From assembly GCA_913776795.1 (NCBI GenBank), contig CAJYRH010000451.1, positions 1 to 32,401 on the forward strand: a stretch of DNA of 32,401 nucleotides. The letters are read 5' to 3'. The notes under the pieces are model-generated. The model did no database searches. It was not told the origin of the DNA and saw nothing but the letters and a program-made list of their open reading frames with translations. Source of the DNA: an uncultured Pseudorhodoferax sp. Lineage in GTDB: Bacteria; Pseudomonadota; Gammaproteobacteria; Burkholderiales; Burkholderiaceae. The translations under genes were made by a program, and so were the position numbers. This document shows positions 32,134 to 32,401 of this stretch, one piece after another; positions within the stretch are counted from its first letter, which is position 1, and each line of letters starts with the position of its first letter.

Positions 32134-32401
32134 AGGAACCTGAGGGCGAGCGCCGCCGCCTGCACCACCACGAGCAGGACCAGCACGCGCCGCGTGCCGC
32201 TGCGCGCCGCGAAGCCGCCGGCACGGCGCTCGGTGGGTGGCTCCTGCAGCGCGCTGGCCAGCGGCACCACGGAAACCGTGAGCGCGAACAGCGCAGTCTT
32301 GAGCCCCAGCGCCAGGGTCACGGCCGGATCGAACACGCGGCCCACCATGCGCGTGTAGGCCTCGAACCCCCAGGGCGTGAAGCCGTAGGCCACGGTGTAG
32401 G
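32130..32401 (-). CDS. MlaE-type permease of the second MCE system (partial, N-terminus beyond window)
   Basis: Only the last 90 residues are in the window. 'YGFTPWGFEAYTRMVGRVFD' followed by 'LGLKTALFALTVSVVPLASA' and a final hydrophobic helix ('VLVLLVVVQAAALALRFL') match the C-terminus of a divergent Burkholderiales branch of MlaE-like permeases that carry an extra terminal helix. An internal ATG at 32393 is not the true start, because the frame stays open to the edge. The ATPase and the rest of the permease should lie just right of the window. Confidence 0.8.
   Translation of the reverse strand, partial: YTVAYGFTPWGFEAYTRMVGRVFDPAVTLALGLKTALFALTVSVVPLASALQEPPTERRAGGFAARSGTRRVLVLLVVVQAAALALRFL

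Overview
The window is one continuous stretch of high-GC, gene-dense chromosome. Gene types and order (HemJ beside a Mg-type HemB, an Omp32-like porin, MCE/Mla operons, DUF2917 beside a LysR gene, a bacterial 3-hydroxyanthranilate dioxygenase) point to a betaproteobacterium of the order Burkholderiales, most likely family Comamonadaceae; this is inference from protein character, as no rRNA or marker search was possible. I see no tRNA, rRNA, insertion sequence, prophage or CRISPR array.

Left part (1-6680): a VanZ-like membrane protein (cut by the window edge) and hemJ on the minus strand, divergent from hemB and a CorA-type transporter gene; then a Sel1-repeat protein and a general porin, both minus. 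The leaders of hemJ, the Sel1 gene and the porin gene all carry clear inverted repeats.

Middle-left (6681-14953): an OmpR/CusS-type two-component pair, convergent with a four-gene minus-strand cluster (dienelactone hydrolase, secreted amidohydrolase, RidA, glutathione S-transferase); a short-chain dehydrogenase whose stop codon abuts that of a convergent Mpo1/DUF962 gene; a LysR regulator coupled to a DNA-deoxyinosine glycosylase and divergent from a DUF2917 gene and a GNAT gene.

Middle (14954-17103): a gene scar holding the frameshifted C-terminus of a CoxL/XdhA-type molybdenum hydroxylase and a 28-codon ORF that overlaps nadX. Then nadX (aspartate dehydrogenase), nbaC (3-hydroxyanthranilate 3,4-dioxygenase) and a PPC/DUF296 gene form an operon. 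The two enzymes make different precursors of quinolinate, so the operon may feed NAD synthesis.

Middle-right (17126-24559): a complete MCE lipid-transport operon (STAS-permease, ATPase, MCE protein, PqiC-like lipoprotein, small exported protein), a tandem-GNAT fusion gene and a cyclic-nucleotide-binding-domain patatin phospholipase.

Right part (24461-32401): a minus-strand operon of YfcE-type phosphodiesterase, GNAT, DUF5329 and LysE exporter; a second LysE-family gene broken by two single-base indels; a YciI/DGPF gene; a small FliD-like protein that appears to lack the FliD middle domain; a CsgG-DUF4810-DUF799 lipoprotein trio joined by 4-nt overlaps; and the end of a second, divergent MCE system (permease C-terminus, MCE protein, uncharacterised lipoprotein).

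The most unusual items are the mini-FliD gene, the nadX-nbaC-PPC operon growing out of a gene scar, two MCE systems about 10 kb apart, the lipoprotein trio beside one of them, and the paired inverted repeats before the Sel1 and porin genes.
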